Assembly (NCBI GenBank): GCA_945861885.1
Contig: CAMAVR010000008.1
Location: 1-64,000 of the forward strand
Source of the DNA: Nannocystis exedens
GTDB lineage: Bacteria > Myxococcota_A > Polyangia > Polyangiales > Polyangiaceae
Length of the DNA: 64,000 bases
Direction of reading: 5' to 3'
Of this stretch, positions 32,190 through 40,289 are shown one piece after another. A program made the translations under genes and the position numbers. The notes beneath the pieces are model-generated. The model was not told where the DNA came from and did no database searches. It saw nothing but the letters and a program-made list of their open reading frames with translations. Position 1 is the stretch's first letter. The number at the start of each line of letters is the position of its first letter.

Positions 32190-33365
32190 TCAGTGATTTT
32201 CCGGGCGCGGATTGAGGCCCGGCACGGCACCGACGTTGTTGTTAACAATGACATGCGCGCCGTTGCGCAGTTTGAATGCGCCCGCGCTCACCACCGTTTG
32301 GCCGACAGTGATTCCGTCGACAATCGCCACGAAATCGCCGCGAGCGGCCCCTTCGCGAATAAACTGTTGGCGCGCGACAAGGACGGGCTTCCCCGCGGAG
32401 CCGTCAAGTTCTGGAGCGCCCGGCTGCTCTTCGACGACAAACACCGAATCGCCATACGGCGCGTGAACGACCGACGTTACCGGAATAGCGACGACACGCC
32501 CGTTGTCGGGAAGAACGACCGACGCGCGCACAAACATTCCCGGCCTGAACTTTTCTTCTTTGTTGAGCACCGTTGCCCGAAGCTTCACGGCGCGCGTTGC
32601 GGTGTCGACTGCCGGCTCGATGACCATCAGTACGCCGGTTGCGTCGGTGGTGTCGCTGTGGTCATGCGACGTGTCGAGAGTCACGCGCACCGGCATCCCG
32701 ACTTTCAAATTCGGGAGCGCCTGCTGCGGGAGCGAGAAGTCAACGAAGACGGAATCGATCGCCTGAAGCGTCGTGATCGTCGTGCCAGGGTTCAAGTACT
32801 GACCGAGATTCACCGCGCGAATTCCAAGGCGCCCGGCAAACGGAGCGCGCGCCGTTTTACGCGCAATCTGCGCGCGAATGGCGTCGCACGTCGTCGTCGC
32901 CTCTTTGAGCTGCGCTTCGTCGGCATCGAACTGCGCCTGCGCGATCGAATGCCCTGCGAGGAGATCGCGCGACCTTTTGAGCGTCAGTGTGGCGAGTTCG
33001 AGACGCGCTTTCGCTTGCGCGAGCTGCGCCTGTTCGACACTCGTGTCGAGCTCGATAAGCGGTTCGCCTTCGCGCACGGTCGCTCCCGACTCGAACAGAA
33101 TCTTCGAGACAACGCCCGGCGCGTCGTTGCTGACAGCAACGCCTTTCGCGGCGGCGATGCTACCGATCGCTTCAAGCGCACCGTTCCATACCTGGCTGTC
33201 GGCGACCGATGTCGACACAACAACCGGCGGCGGACCAGCGGCCGTCATCGCCTTGCCCATACCGATAAGCATCGATATTTGGCTTACTTTAATGCCGGCG
33301 AGCGCGGCAATTAGAGCAACGAGTGCCCCGATAGCAACAATGTAGCGGACGACACTTCGGCGCAT
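32190..33365 (-). CDS. RND efflux periplasmic adaptor (membrane fusion protein)
   Basis: 391 residues, AcrA/MexE-like. An N-terminal signal anchor (about 8-27) is followed by the split biotinyl-lipoyl halves (VSNDAPGVVSKILFESGATVREGEPLIELD and KTARAPFAGRLGIRAVNLGQY). Between them lies an alpha-helical hairpin (about 112-170). Beta-barrel and membrane-proximal domains follow. It is the first gene of the adaptor-pump pair. It lacks an N-terminal lipobox, so it is probably anchored by the uncleaved helix. Confidence 0.95.
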   Translation of the reverse strand: MRRSVVRYIVAIGALVALIAALAGIKVSQISMLIGMGKAMTAAGPPPVVVSTSVADSQVWNGALEAIGSIAAAKGVAVSNDAPGVVSKILFESGATVREGEPLIELDTSVEQAQLAQAKARLELATLTLKRSRDLLAGHSIAQAQFDADEAQLKEATTTCDAIRAQIARKTARAPFAGRLGIRAVNLGQYLNPGTTITTLQAIDSVFVDFSLPQQALPNLKVGMPVRVTLDTSHDHSDTTDATGVLMVIEPAVDTATRAVKLRATVLNKEEKFRPGMFVRASVVLPDNGRVVAIPVTSVVHAPYGDSVFVVEEQPGAPELDGSAGKPVLVARQQFIREGAARGDFVAIVDGITVGQTVVSAGAFKLRNGAHVIVNNNVGAVPGLNPRPENH

Positions 33366-33450
33366 AGTAAACGAGTCCTGGATTTTGCCTGGTGGTGTAA
33401 AACAAACAGGTGAAGGGGGAGCACTGTGTATCGTCTTCCGCCTTAGTCAA

Positions 33451-34479
33451 TTATTTGGCAAGCGGAGCTATCTTGGTCGCTTCGAGCGCTTTGCAAACGG
33501 CATCGGTGAACTGCGTGGTTGTCGCGGTGCCGCCAAGGTCGGCGGTGCGGACAGACCCCTGCTGGTAAACGTGGGTGACGGCGCGAGTGATCGCGTCGGC
33601 TGCATCAGTTTCGCCGAGGTGGTGAAGCATCATCACGCCGCTCTGAATGAGCGCGGTCGGGTTGGCGATTCCGCGGCCGGCGATGTCTGGCGCGCTCCCA
33701 TGAACCGCCTCAAAAACAGCCTCCTTTTTGCCGATATTTGCCCCGGGAACGATGCCGAGGCCGCCGACGAGACCCGCGCCAAGATCGCTCAAAATATCGC
33801 CGTACAAGTTCTGCGTGACGATGACGTCGAGCTTGTTCGCGTTCTTCACCATTTGCATGGCGCAGGCATCGACGATGATTTCAGCCGCTTCGATGGCCGG
33901 ATATTTCGCCGAAACGCGCCGAAAGCACTCAAGAAAAAGCCCGTCGGTGAGCTTCATGATATTCGCTTTGTGCACGACGGTAACGCGCTTGCGGTTTTGC
34001 TGCTGGGCGTACTCAAACGCATATTCACAGACGCGCGTGCTGCAGCGATCGGTGATGAGCTTGACCCCCTGGGCGACGCCCGGCATCATCATCAGCTCGA
34101 GGCCCGCATACAAGTCCTCAGTGTTTTCACGGACAATATGAAAGTCCGTCCCCTCGAAGCGCGGCTCGACGCCCGGCAAGCTCCGAACTGGGCGCACGTT
34201 GGCGTAGAGGTCGAGCTCTTGCCGCAATGTCACATTGACCGACTTAAAGCCTTTGCCGATCGGCGTGCCGATTGGGCCTTTGAGCGCGACTTTGTTTCGT
34301 CGTATCGATTCGAGAACTTCGGGCGGAAGCGTCATTCCGCGCTTTTCGGCTACCGCAGCGCCGGCTTCGTGAACTTCCCACTTAACGGGGACGTCGGCGG
34401 CTTCGATGACACGCTTTGTCGCTTCGCAAACTTCGGGGCCGATCCCATCGCCGGGAATGAGCGTGATTGTGTACGTCAT
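33451..34479 (-). CDS. icd: Isocitrate dehydrogenase, NAD-type
   Basis: 342 residues from MTYTITLIPGDGIGPEV at 34479. It belongs to the isocitrate/isopropylmalate dehydrogenase superfamily. The substrate loop SVNVTLRQELDLYANVRP and FHIVRENTEDLYAG are characteristic of the short NAD-dependent isocitrate dehydrogenases. The catalytic Lys/Asp segments VHKANIMKLTDGLFLE and QNLYGDILSDLGAGLVG and the nucleotide loop VHGSAPDIAGRGIANP are intact. Homoisocitrate or tartrate dehydrogenase are less likely. It runs the same way as the RND operon but is separated by 85 bp. Confidence 0.9.
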   Translation of the reverse strand: MTYTITLIPGDGIGPEVCEATKRVIEAADVPVKWEVHEAGAAVAEKRGMTLPPEVLESIRRNKVALKGPIGTPIGKGFKSVNVTLRQELDLYANVRPVRSLPGVEPRFEGTDFHIVRENTEDLYAGLELMMMPGVAQGVKLITDRCSTRVCEYAFEYAQQQNRKRVTVVHKANIMKLTDGLFLECFRRVSAKYPAIEAAEIIVDACAMQMVKNANKLDVIVTQNLYGDILSDLGAGLVGGLGIVPGANIGKKEAVFEAVHGSAPDIAGRGIANPTALIQSGVMMLHHLGETDAADAITRAVTHVYQQGSVRTADLGGTATTTQFTDAVCKALEATKIAPLAK

Positions 34480-34530
34480 TGCGCATAAAGATACGGCACA
34501 CTGGCCGCCGCGCACGTACCCATATTCAAC

Positions 34531-35430
34531 ATGTCGATGATTCTAACTTCCAAACAGATGCGCGAGCATCGCATTCGAGCGAACGGGCTCAATCATAACG
34601 TGCTCGAATGGCCCGCCGAAGGGGGGGGCGACCCGGTCGGCACGGTGCTTCTGCTGCATGGCTACATGGACGCGGGGGCGACATGGGACTTCGTCACACC
34701 GCACCTGACAGCGGCGAATTTTCGCGTATTTGCGCCCGATTTGCGCGGTTTTGGCGATACCGATCGCATCCCGGCGGGCGGCTACTATCACTTCCCCGAC
34801 TACATCGCCGACGTGGCTGAGCTTATCGATGCGCTCTCGCTGCCGACACCGCTCTACCTGGTCGGACACTCGATGGGAGGGGTGATCGCCACGATGTTCA
34901 CCGGAGCGTTTCCCGCTGCTGTCGCGAAACTGGCTCTGCTCGAGGGGTCAGGGCCGCCGGGGAGCACGTTCGATACCGTCCCCGACCGGATGCGAACGTG
35001 GATCGACAACCTGCGCGCCACACGCCAGCGAAACGAAGCGCCGCGAAACACGAACAGCGAAAGCCACGCGCTTAGGCGGCTCTACATGAACCACCCCCTG
35101 ATATCACACCAAGTACTGAAAACGCGCCTACCGCACCTGGTAAAGCATTTGAGCGACGGGACGGTCGAGTGGAAGTTCGATCCGCTCCACAAGACCACGG
35201 CGCCGATACCGTTTTATTCGGCGAGCTACGTTGCATTCGCAGAACGAGTCGCCTGCCCGGTGTTGGCCATCGGAGGCGGTCCCACCGGGTGGCGCGCCGA
35301 GGATGAAGCAGCACGACTGGCAGCGTTTAAGCATCTCACCGAGGCGAGCATCGAAAGCGCAGGGCACATGATGCACTGGACCGAACCAGCCGAAGTAGGG
35401 CGACTGATCGTCAATTTTTTCCGGCGATAA
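34531..35430 (+). CDS. Alpha/beta-hydrolase
   Basis: 299 residues. LLHGYMDAGATWDF is the oxyanion-hole region, GHSMGG holds the nucleophile Ser114, and AGHMMHW provides the likely catalytic His (about 279). APDLRGFGDTDR is the usual strand 5 signature. No signal peptide, so cytoplasmic. It could be an esterase, lactonase or C-C hydrolase; the sequence does not decide. Its 3' end overlaps the flippase gene by 20 bp. Confidence 0.9.
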   Translation: MSMILTSKQMREHRIRANGLNHNVLEWPAEGGGDPVGTVLLLHGYMDAGATWDFVTPHLTAANFRVFAPDLRGFGDTDRIPAGGYYHFPDYIADVAELIDALSLPTPLYLVGHSMGGVIATMFTGAFPAAVAKLALLEGSGPPGSTFDTVPDRMRTWIDNLRATRQRNEAPRNTNSESHALRRLYMNHPLISHQVLKTRLPHLVKHLSDGTVEWKFDPLHKTTAPIPFYSASYVAFAERVACPVLAIGGGPTGWRAEDEAARLAAFKHLTEASIESAGHMMHWTEPAEVGRLIVNFFRR

Positions 35431-37027
35431 AGTCGCTCTTCAATTCGCCTAATATAGCCAATATCGCCGCGTAGAGGAGCGCTAGGCCAAGCGCTACGAA
35501 TGGCGTTGCTAGGCGCCCCCATTCGGGAACCTTTGAGCCAACGAACGCTACGATGATGGCGGCTACCAATACGCGAAGAACGGTTCGCCATGCGATGAAG
35601 CCGCCTGCCACTTTGTTTACCGTTGCCGCAGCCATGATTACACCCGCCGTCATCGCCACAACGACGACCACCGCGGTTGCCATCAGCTGCTTTTGACCGA
35701 ACGCTTCGCCTGGAACTACCCAGCCGCAGCCGATCACCGTCGCGACAAGGACGATCGCGCTTAGCGCCGCGGACAGTCGCGCGCGCCCGAGGCCGGTGAG
35801 CACTACCGCTGCAAGGCTGAAAAGCGCGAATGCGCCTTGGCCGACGCACAGAACGCGCAATATCGATGCTCCGCGATCGGCGATGGGCGAGCCGTACGCA
35901 AACGTAATGAGCGGATGGGGCATCGCGACCATCACCGCTACAAAGAGCCCGCACGCGACTGCAGCAATCCTCGCGCCTCGCGTCACAACCGCGGTGACAT
36001 CGGGCAGATTTCCGGTCGTCTGAGCCCGCGCGACGACGGGGAAGAGCACTTGGTTGATGCTCATCAGAATTTGATACGGGAGAAAGGCGAAGAGTTGGGA
36101 CGCTTTGTAAACGCCGACCCATTCGTCGGCTGAGGCGATCGTTAGCGATTCGGGAACCGCTTCCGATAGAAAGCGACCGAGTAGCCACGCGTCGACTTGC
36201 ATGAGGAGGGCGGCAAACAGCTGCGTTGCGGCCATTGGGGCAATTGCGAGGAGGTAGGCGCGAGTCCAGCCTGTTGGGGTGACCTGCCGCGCACGCGCAC
36301 GCGCACGATCACGTGAACGATCACGTGATCGTGAACGATCGTGATCGTGAGACGTGATCGTGATCGTGCGCGTGCGCGTGCGCGTGCGCGAACCCAAGAA
36401 CGCCCTAAAAACCCAATAAACAGCCACCGGCAACACACAAACCGCCGCCACCACCGCCCCAACAGAAGCCCCCAGCACCCCGCGATCCCAGGCATGCATG
36501 GCAAGAGCGCCAATCCCAACGATCGTAAAAACCCGAAGCGCCGCCGTCAGAGCATCGAGCCCCGCTTGCTTCGAAAAAAGCCCCTTGCCGTTGAGTGCGC
36601 CGACCAGAGGAGCATAGATCCCGTAGATGAGAGTCACCCCCGCCATGACGACAAGCGGGGTCTTGATGTGCGGCGCAAACTCGAAGGCAGCAAGCGCCGG
36701 AGCCGCCGCTGCAAAGCACCCCGCGAGCAACACCGCGATCACGATGTGCACCCGCATCGCCGCGCGAATGGTTGCCGTTTCATCCGCGCTCGTCGCTACG
36801 GCGCGACTCATCGACTGAATCGACGTCCCCACAACGACGTTGTTGATGATCGCCGCTTTCCCCATCACGCGAGAAAATGCGCCAAATCCTGCGAGCCCGA
36901 TGGCGTGTGGCAGGAGCACTTGCTGCGCAAGCCCCGCGAAGATGAAAAATATTTTCGCTCCGAGGATCGCAAGGCCGCCGCGACGTAACGTTGCGACCGG
37001 CCCACCTTTGGACTCGGGCGCCCCCAT
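35411..37027 (-). CDS. MATE/Wzx-like polysaccharide flippase
   Basis: About 538 residues and 12-14 hydrophobic helices of the MOP exporter superfamily, closest in feel to polysaccharide/lipid flippases. I chose the start at 37027 because its ATG overlaps the upstream MATE stop as TGATG, implying translational coupling. Between helices around residue 205-245 lies an odd basic stretch of alternating Arg/Thr, Asp/His and Arg/Ala dipeptides, encoded by a palindromic repeat (36290-36391). The insertion keeps the frame. The 3' end overlaps the hydrolase gene by 20 bp. Confidence 0.85.
   Translation of the reverse strand: MGAPESKGGPVATLRRGGLAILGAKIFFIFAGLAQQVLLPHAIGLAGFGAFSRVMGKAAIINNVVVGTSIQSMSRAVATSADETATIRAAMRVHIVIAVLLAGCFAAAAPALAAFEFAPHIKTPLVVMAGVTLIYGIYAPLVGALNGKGLFSKQAGLDALTAALRVFTIVGIGALAMHAWDRGVLGASVGAVVAAVCVLPVAVYWVFRAFLGSRTRTRTRTITITSHDHDRSRSRDRSRDRARARARQVTPTGWTRAYLLAIAPMAATQLFAALLMQVDAWLLGRFLSEAVPESLTIASADEWVGVYKASQLFAFLPYQILMSINQVLFPVVARAQTTGNLPDVTAVVTRGARIAAVACGLFVAVMVAMPHPLITFAYGSPIADRGASILRVLCVGQGAFALFSLAAVVLTGLGRARLSAALSAIVLVATVIGCGWVVPGEAFGQKQLMATAVVVVVAMTAGVIMAAATVNKVAGGFIAWRTVLRVLVAAIIVAFVGSKVPEWGRLATPFVALGLALLYAAILAILGELKSDFIAGKN
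36290..36391. repeat. Palindromic low-complexity insertion inside the flippase gene
   Basis: About 100 bp of CGCACG/CGTGCG arrays flank GATCACGTGA/CGATCGTGAT units. The whole is largely self-complementary and would fold into a long imperfect hairpin. It is in frame within the flippase coding sequence and encodes roughly 35 charged residues in a predicted loop. Its composition is unlike the flanking DNA. Confidence 0.8.
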
Positions 37028-38466
37028 CACAGCACGATGTGCTTCCACGCCCCTTGCCGAAACTTTGCCGTCATTGTCACTGCGGCCAGAACAAAGTAGA
37101 CGCACGCAGCCGCGAAAACGCCGACAAGACCGAACTCCATCACCACGCCAAACAGATAGGCGAGGGGGAGTAGAACGCCGAAAATTAGAACGAGCTGCGC
37201 GAGCGCGACAAACTTGGTGTTGCCCGCGCCAAAGAGCGCTTCACTCAAAATCATCGCGACGGCGATGATCGGCGTTGCCGCCGCGATCATTCGTAGCGGG
37301 ACAAGCACCGCCGCCTGAACCGGCTCCGACTGCGAGAAAAAGTCGATGATCGGCTTCGTGAAGAGCACCCCTTCGCAGAGCGCTACGACGCCAAAAATCA
37401 TCACGCCGAGGCGCACGCTTGCCCAGCCAAACTTCTCGGCGCGATCGAACGCTTTTGCTCCGAGTGATTGGGCTACCAGAGTCGCCGTCGCCGTCCCGAA
37501 TGCGATGCACGCCGTGAACGTCAACTTCAACACCGCGACGATGTTTGTTGTTGCCGCGCCGTTGACCGCTTCGAGATGACCGCAGACGCTCTCGACCATC
37601 GACGAGACGGCGCTCTTGGCGCTTAGCGCATCGAGCTCGCCTACAATGGCTGAAAACAGCCCAAATCCGAGCATCATCGTCGTCGTTGCAATCGCCGCCG
37701 GCACCGACAACTTCAAAAGGTTAAGCATCAGCGATGCCGATACGCTCTTGACCTGCATCGGCCTAAACTCGCGTTGCGCGCCGGCGGTGAAAAGAAGCAT
37801 GATCGCGAGGCCGATCCAGGTCGAAAGAAAGGCGCTGAGACCCGCCCCTTCTGCCCCCATTCGCGGCGCGCCCCAATTGCCGTAGATAAACATCCAGCAA
37901 AAAAGGACGTTGAACGCGTTCATGACCAACGCCGACCACAAGTGAACGTGCGTCCGACCGATCCCGTCGAAAAACGCTTTGATCCCCATTGTCATCGCCA
38001 TCGAAATGACGCCGAGCAGCCGCCATTGAGAATACGTCAGGGCAATCTCGCGCACTTCAGGGATGCGGATCATCACCGACAACAGTGGTCTCAACGCGAG
38101 AAGGCCGATTACGGTTAATAGCGCGCCCGCGATGAGCGAAAAGGCGATCGAATTCGCGAGAACGGCTCCCGCTGCCTTCCGCTCACCTTCCGCGTAACGA
38201 CGCGCTGTGAGCGCCTGTGTCCCCACGCTGATAGCGCTTAGAGACCCGCCAAAAAGCCATACGATGATGAGCGATGGGAGGAGCGCGGCCTGCGCATTTG
38301 AAGCCTCAGGGCACGGAAGGCGCCCGAAAAAAATGACATCGATCTCGTTAACGGCGCTTTGCGAAAGCATCGCGATAACCGTTGGGAGAGCGAGACGAAA
38401 GATCGTCGAATAGTTTACCGGCCTATTTCCCGGCGTTGAGTGAGGTGACTGGGCAATCGCTCCCAT
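37027..38466 (-). CDS. MATE-family efflux transporter
   Basis: 479 residues with about 12 TM helices. The N-terminal half begins FRLALPTVIAMLSQSAVNEIDVIFFGRL, and repeats of this two-fold architecture follow (AVLKLTFTACIAFGTATATLVAQSLGA). This is the NorM/DinF pattern: Na+- or H+-coupled export of drugs or cationic compounds. It forms a two-gene unit with the flippase through a one-base overlap. Substrate not predictable. Confidence 0.9.
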   Translation of the reverse strand: MGAIAQSPHSTPGNRPVNYSTIFRLALPTVIAMLSQSAVNEIDVIFFGRLPCPEASNAQAALLPSLIIVWLFGGSLSAISVGTQALTARRYAEGERKAAGAVLANSIAFSLIAGALLTVIGLLALRPLLSVMIRIPEVREIALTYSQWRLLGVISMAMTMGIKAFFDGIGRTHVHLWSALVMNAFNVLFCWMFIYGNWGAPRMGAEGAGLSAFLSTWIGLAIMLLFTAGAQREFRPMQVKSVSASLMLNLLKLSVPAAIATTTMMLGFGLFSAIVGELDALSAKSAVSSMVESVCGHLEAVNGAATTNIVAVLKLTFTACIAFGTATATLVAQSLGAKAFDRAEKFGWASVRLGVMIFGVVALCEGVLFTKPIIDFFSQSEPVQAAVLVPLRMIAAATPIIAVAMILSEALFGAGNTKFVALAQLVLIFGVLLPLAYLFGVVMEFGLVGVFAAACVYFVLAAVTMTAKFRQGAWKHIVL

Positions 38467-38525
38467 GTGTTCTGTCGCTTATGTCATGCCGCAGGCAGGT
38501 TCGCCCACCGTTTTTGATTAACCTT

Positions 38526-38555
38526 TTTACAAGCGGGACCGGTTTCTCCTAATCT
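38526..38555 (+). promoter_or_regulatory. Putative promoter of the pal-like gene
   Basis: TTTACA (38526-38531) and TAATCT (38550-38555) are 18 bp apart. Transcription would start near 38562, at or beside the first ATG of the downstream gene, so the mRNA could be leaderless. No Shine-Dalgarno sequence is seen. Confidence 0.35.
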
Positions 38556-38561
38556 GCGCCT

Positions 38562-39299
38562 ATGATGCTACACATGAAAAACGGTATTATCTATGGGGCG
38601 TTGGTAGTTGGCATTGCGGCTGTACTCGGGTTTGGCTGCAATAAAGCAAAATATCCGAGCTGCGATCACGACGATCAGTGCAACGCCGATGGCCATAAAG
38701 GCGTCTGCGTAAACCACAATTGCGTTCAATGCCGTGATGATGCCGCATGCGCTCCCGGCCAGCTTTGCCAAGCCGGCGCGTGCGAAGCGATCCCAGGCTA
38801 CTGCGATAGTTCGCAGCCCTGCCCCGAAGGCTCAGAATGCGACGCCTCAAATCGCTGCCACGTAAAAGCAGCACCGGCGCCGGCGACAGAATGCGACGAT
38901 TCGCGCCCATGTGGGACGGGGCAACAGTGCCAAAACGGCCACTGCGCATCAAACGAGGTGGGCGAATGCGCGCAATTCGCGGCGCCGCACTTCGATTTCG
39001 ACTCGACGACGATTCGAAGCGACGGGCGCACTGTCCTCGAAACGGTGGCAAAGTGTATCGCTTCGGGCCAAATTCAGACGCCCAACATCCTGTTGACAGG
39101 CCACTGCGACCCACGCGGCGAAGCCGAATACAACATGACGCTTGGGGCGCTGCGCGCGCAGTCGGTAAAGGCTTTCCTGGTCGGGCTCGGCGTAACTGCT
39201 AACGTTTTGCACACCTCGTCGCGCGGCAAGCTCGACGCCACGGGGACGACCGAAGAGTCGTGGGCCCAAGACCGCCGCGTCGACATTGAAGTGAGATGA
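38562..39299 (+). CDS. Pal-like OmpA-domain lipoprotein with Cys-rich spacer
   Basis: 245 residues from the first ATG; another Met at 38574 is possible. The signal peptide ends VLGFGC (good lipobox). A region of about 100 residues with regularly spaced Cys pairs follows (CDHDDQCN, CRDDAACAPGQLC, CDSSQPCPEGSEC, CDDSRPCGTGQQC), like small knottin/EGF-type repeats. The C-terminal OmpA domain (about 130-245) has LTGHCDPRGEAEYNMTLG and QDRRVDIEVR, which bind peptidoglycan diaminopimelate in Pal. The cpoB-like gene follows, as in Tol-Pal loci. The Cys-rich spacer is not found in E. coli Pal. Confidence 0.88.
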   Translation: MMLHMKNGIIYGALVVGIAAVLGFGCNKAKYPSCDHDDQCNADGHKGVCVNHNCVQCRDDAACAPGQLCQAGACEAIPGYCDSSQPCPEGSECDASNRCHVKAAPAPATECDDSRPCGTGQQCQNGHCASNEVGECAQFAAPHFDFDSTTIRSDGRTVLETVAKCIASGQIQTPNILLTGHCDPRGEAEYNMTLGALRAQSVKAFLVGLGVTANVLHTSSRGKLDATGTTEESWAQDRRVDIEVR

Positions 39300-39326
39300 A
39301 GTGAGCACTGAGGCGCGAGAGCTATA

Positions 39327-40289
39327 ATGCGTATATTTTCAATCGTTGGAGCTGTCGCGCTCGCGCCTCTGCTGTGTCAGTGCGGCGTGCTCGTGATGCA
39401 AAAAGATTTTGATGCGCTAGCGCAAGAGCAAGAAGCGCTTCAAAAATCGGTAACCGATCGCGACGCTGAAATAAAAGCGATTCGTGCCGAGCTGAACACG
39501 ACGCGAGAGCGGCTCGAAAATGCGCTCAGAGCGAATGCCGACGCAAGCTCCGACTTTTTGTCGGAAAAAGCGCGTATTCAAGAGATCAACGGCCGTCTCG
39601 ACGAGACGACCCAACAGCTCGATGACATTCGCAAAGAAATCGCTTCGTCGCGAGCCGCTGCTGTCGAAGCGCCTGCAGAAACGGCACCCGCCGATCCACA
39701 AGTTGCGGCGGCGCCAAAAGTCGAGGCGGCCCCCGCAGTTGAAGCCGCACCAAAACGAGCGACGGTCGATTTGCGAGCGGCCGAAGCACCCCAAACGCAA
39801 CCCGCTCAACCGGCACGCACCGCGACGCTCGAAGCGGCACCTCAAACGCAGCCGGCCCCAAAACCGGCCGCAGCCCCGGCTTTTCCGGCCGATCGCAACG
39901 GGCATTTTTTAGCGCTGCGAAGCGCATTCGAAAAGCACGACGTCGCGGCTGTTCGCACTCTCGGTCACAAATTTCTTGAGCGATTTGCGAGCGACGATCG
40001 CGGCGACGAAGTGCTCTACATGCTTGGCGATACCGAGTTAAAGGAGCAGCAGCCAGCCGTCGCGCTCGGGTCGTTTAATCGCCTTTTGAAGCAGTATCCG
40101 AGCTCCAAATTTCTCGATAGAGCGCTTTACGACATGGGCGAGGCGTATTTAGCGCTTCACGACTGCGCCAATGCGAAGACGGCTTTTTCAGCCTCAGCGC
40201 AACGAAGCGCGAAAAAATCAGGTTCGCCCGCCCACGAAAAGCTGACGCTTATTCAAAAAAACGCGCCAGGCTTTTGTTCAAAAAAGTAG
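39327..40289 (+). CDS. CpoB/YbgF-like coiled-coil TPR lipoprotein
   Basis: 320 residues. The signal peptide ends LLCQC, so it is probably a lipoprotein. A coiled coil covers about 25-110, an Ala/Pro/Glu-rich linker about 112-190, and the C-terminus holds TPR units (GDEVLYMLGDTELKEQQPAVALGSFNRLLKQYP and LYDMGEAYLALHDCANAKTAF). This order is that of CpoB (YbgF), which couples cell-wall synthesis to Tol-Pal constriction, although E. coli CpoB is not lipidated. It lies 27 bp behind the Pal-like gene. tolQRAB are not in the window. The 3' end overlaps the double-kinase gene by 41 bp. Confidence 0.82.
   Translation: MRIFSIVGAVALAPLLCQCGVLVMQKDFDALAQEQEALQKSVTDRDAEIKAIRAELNTTRERLENALRANADASSDFLSEKARIQEINGRLDETTQQLDDIRKEIASSRAAAVEAPAETAPADPQVAAAPKVEAAPAVEAAPKRATVDLRAAEAPQTQPAQPARTATLEAAPQTQPAPKPAAAPAFPADRNGHFLALRSAFEKHDVAAVRTLGHKFLERFASDDRGDEVLYMLGDTELKEQQPAVALGSFNRLLKQYPSSKFLDRALYDMGEAYLALHDCANAKTAFSASAQRSAKKSGSPAHEKLTLIQKNAPGFCSKK

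Noticed and set aside
31186..34488. Long plus-strand frames opposite the RND pump, adaptor and isocitrate dehydrogenase genes
   Set aside because: They are Arg/His-rich antisense shadows of well-conserved genes and have no recognisable motifs.
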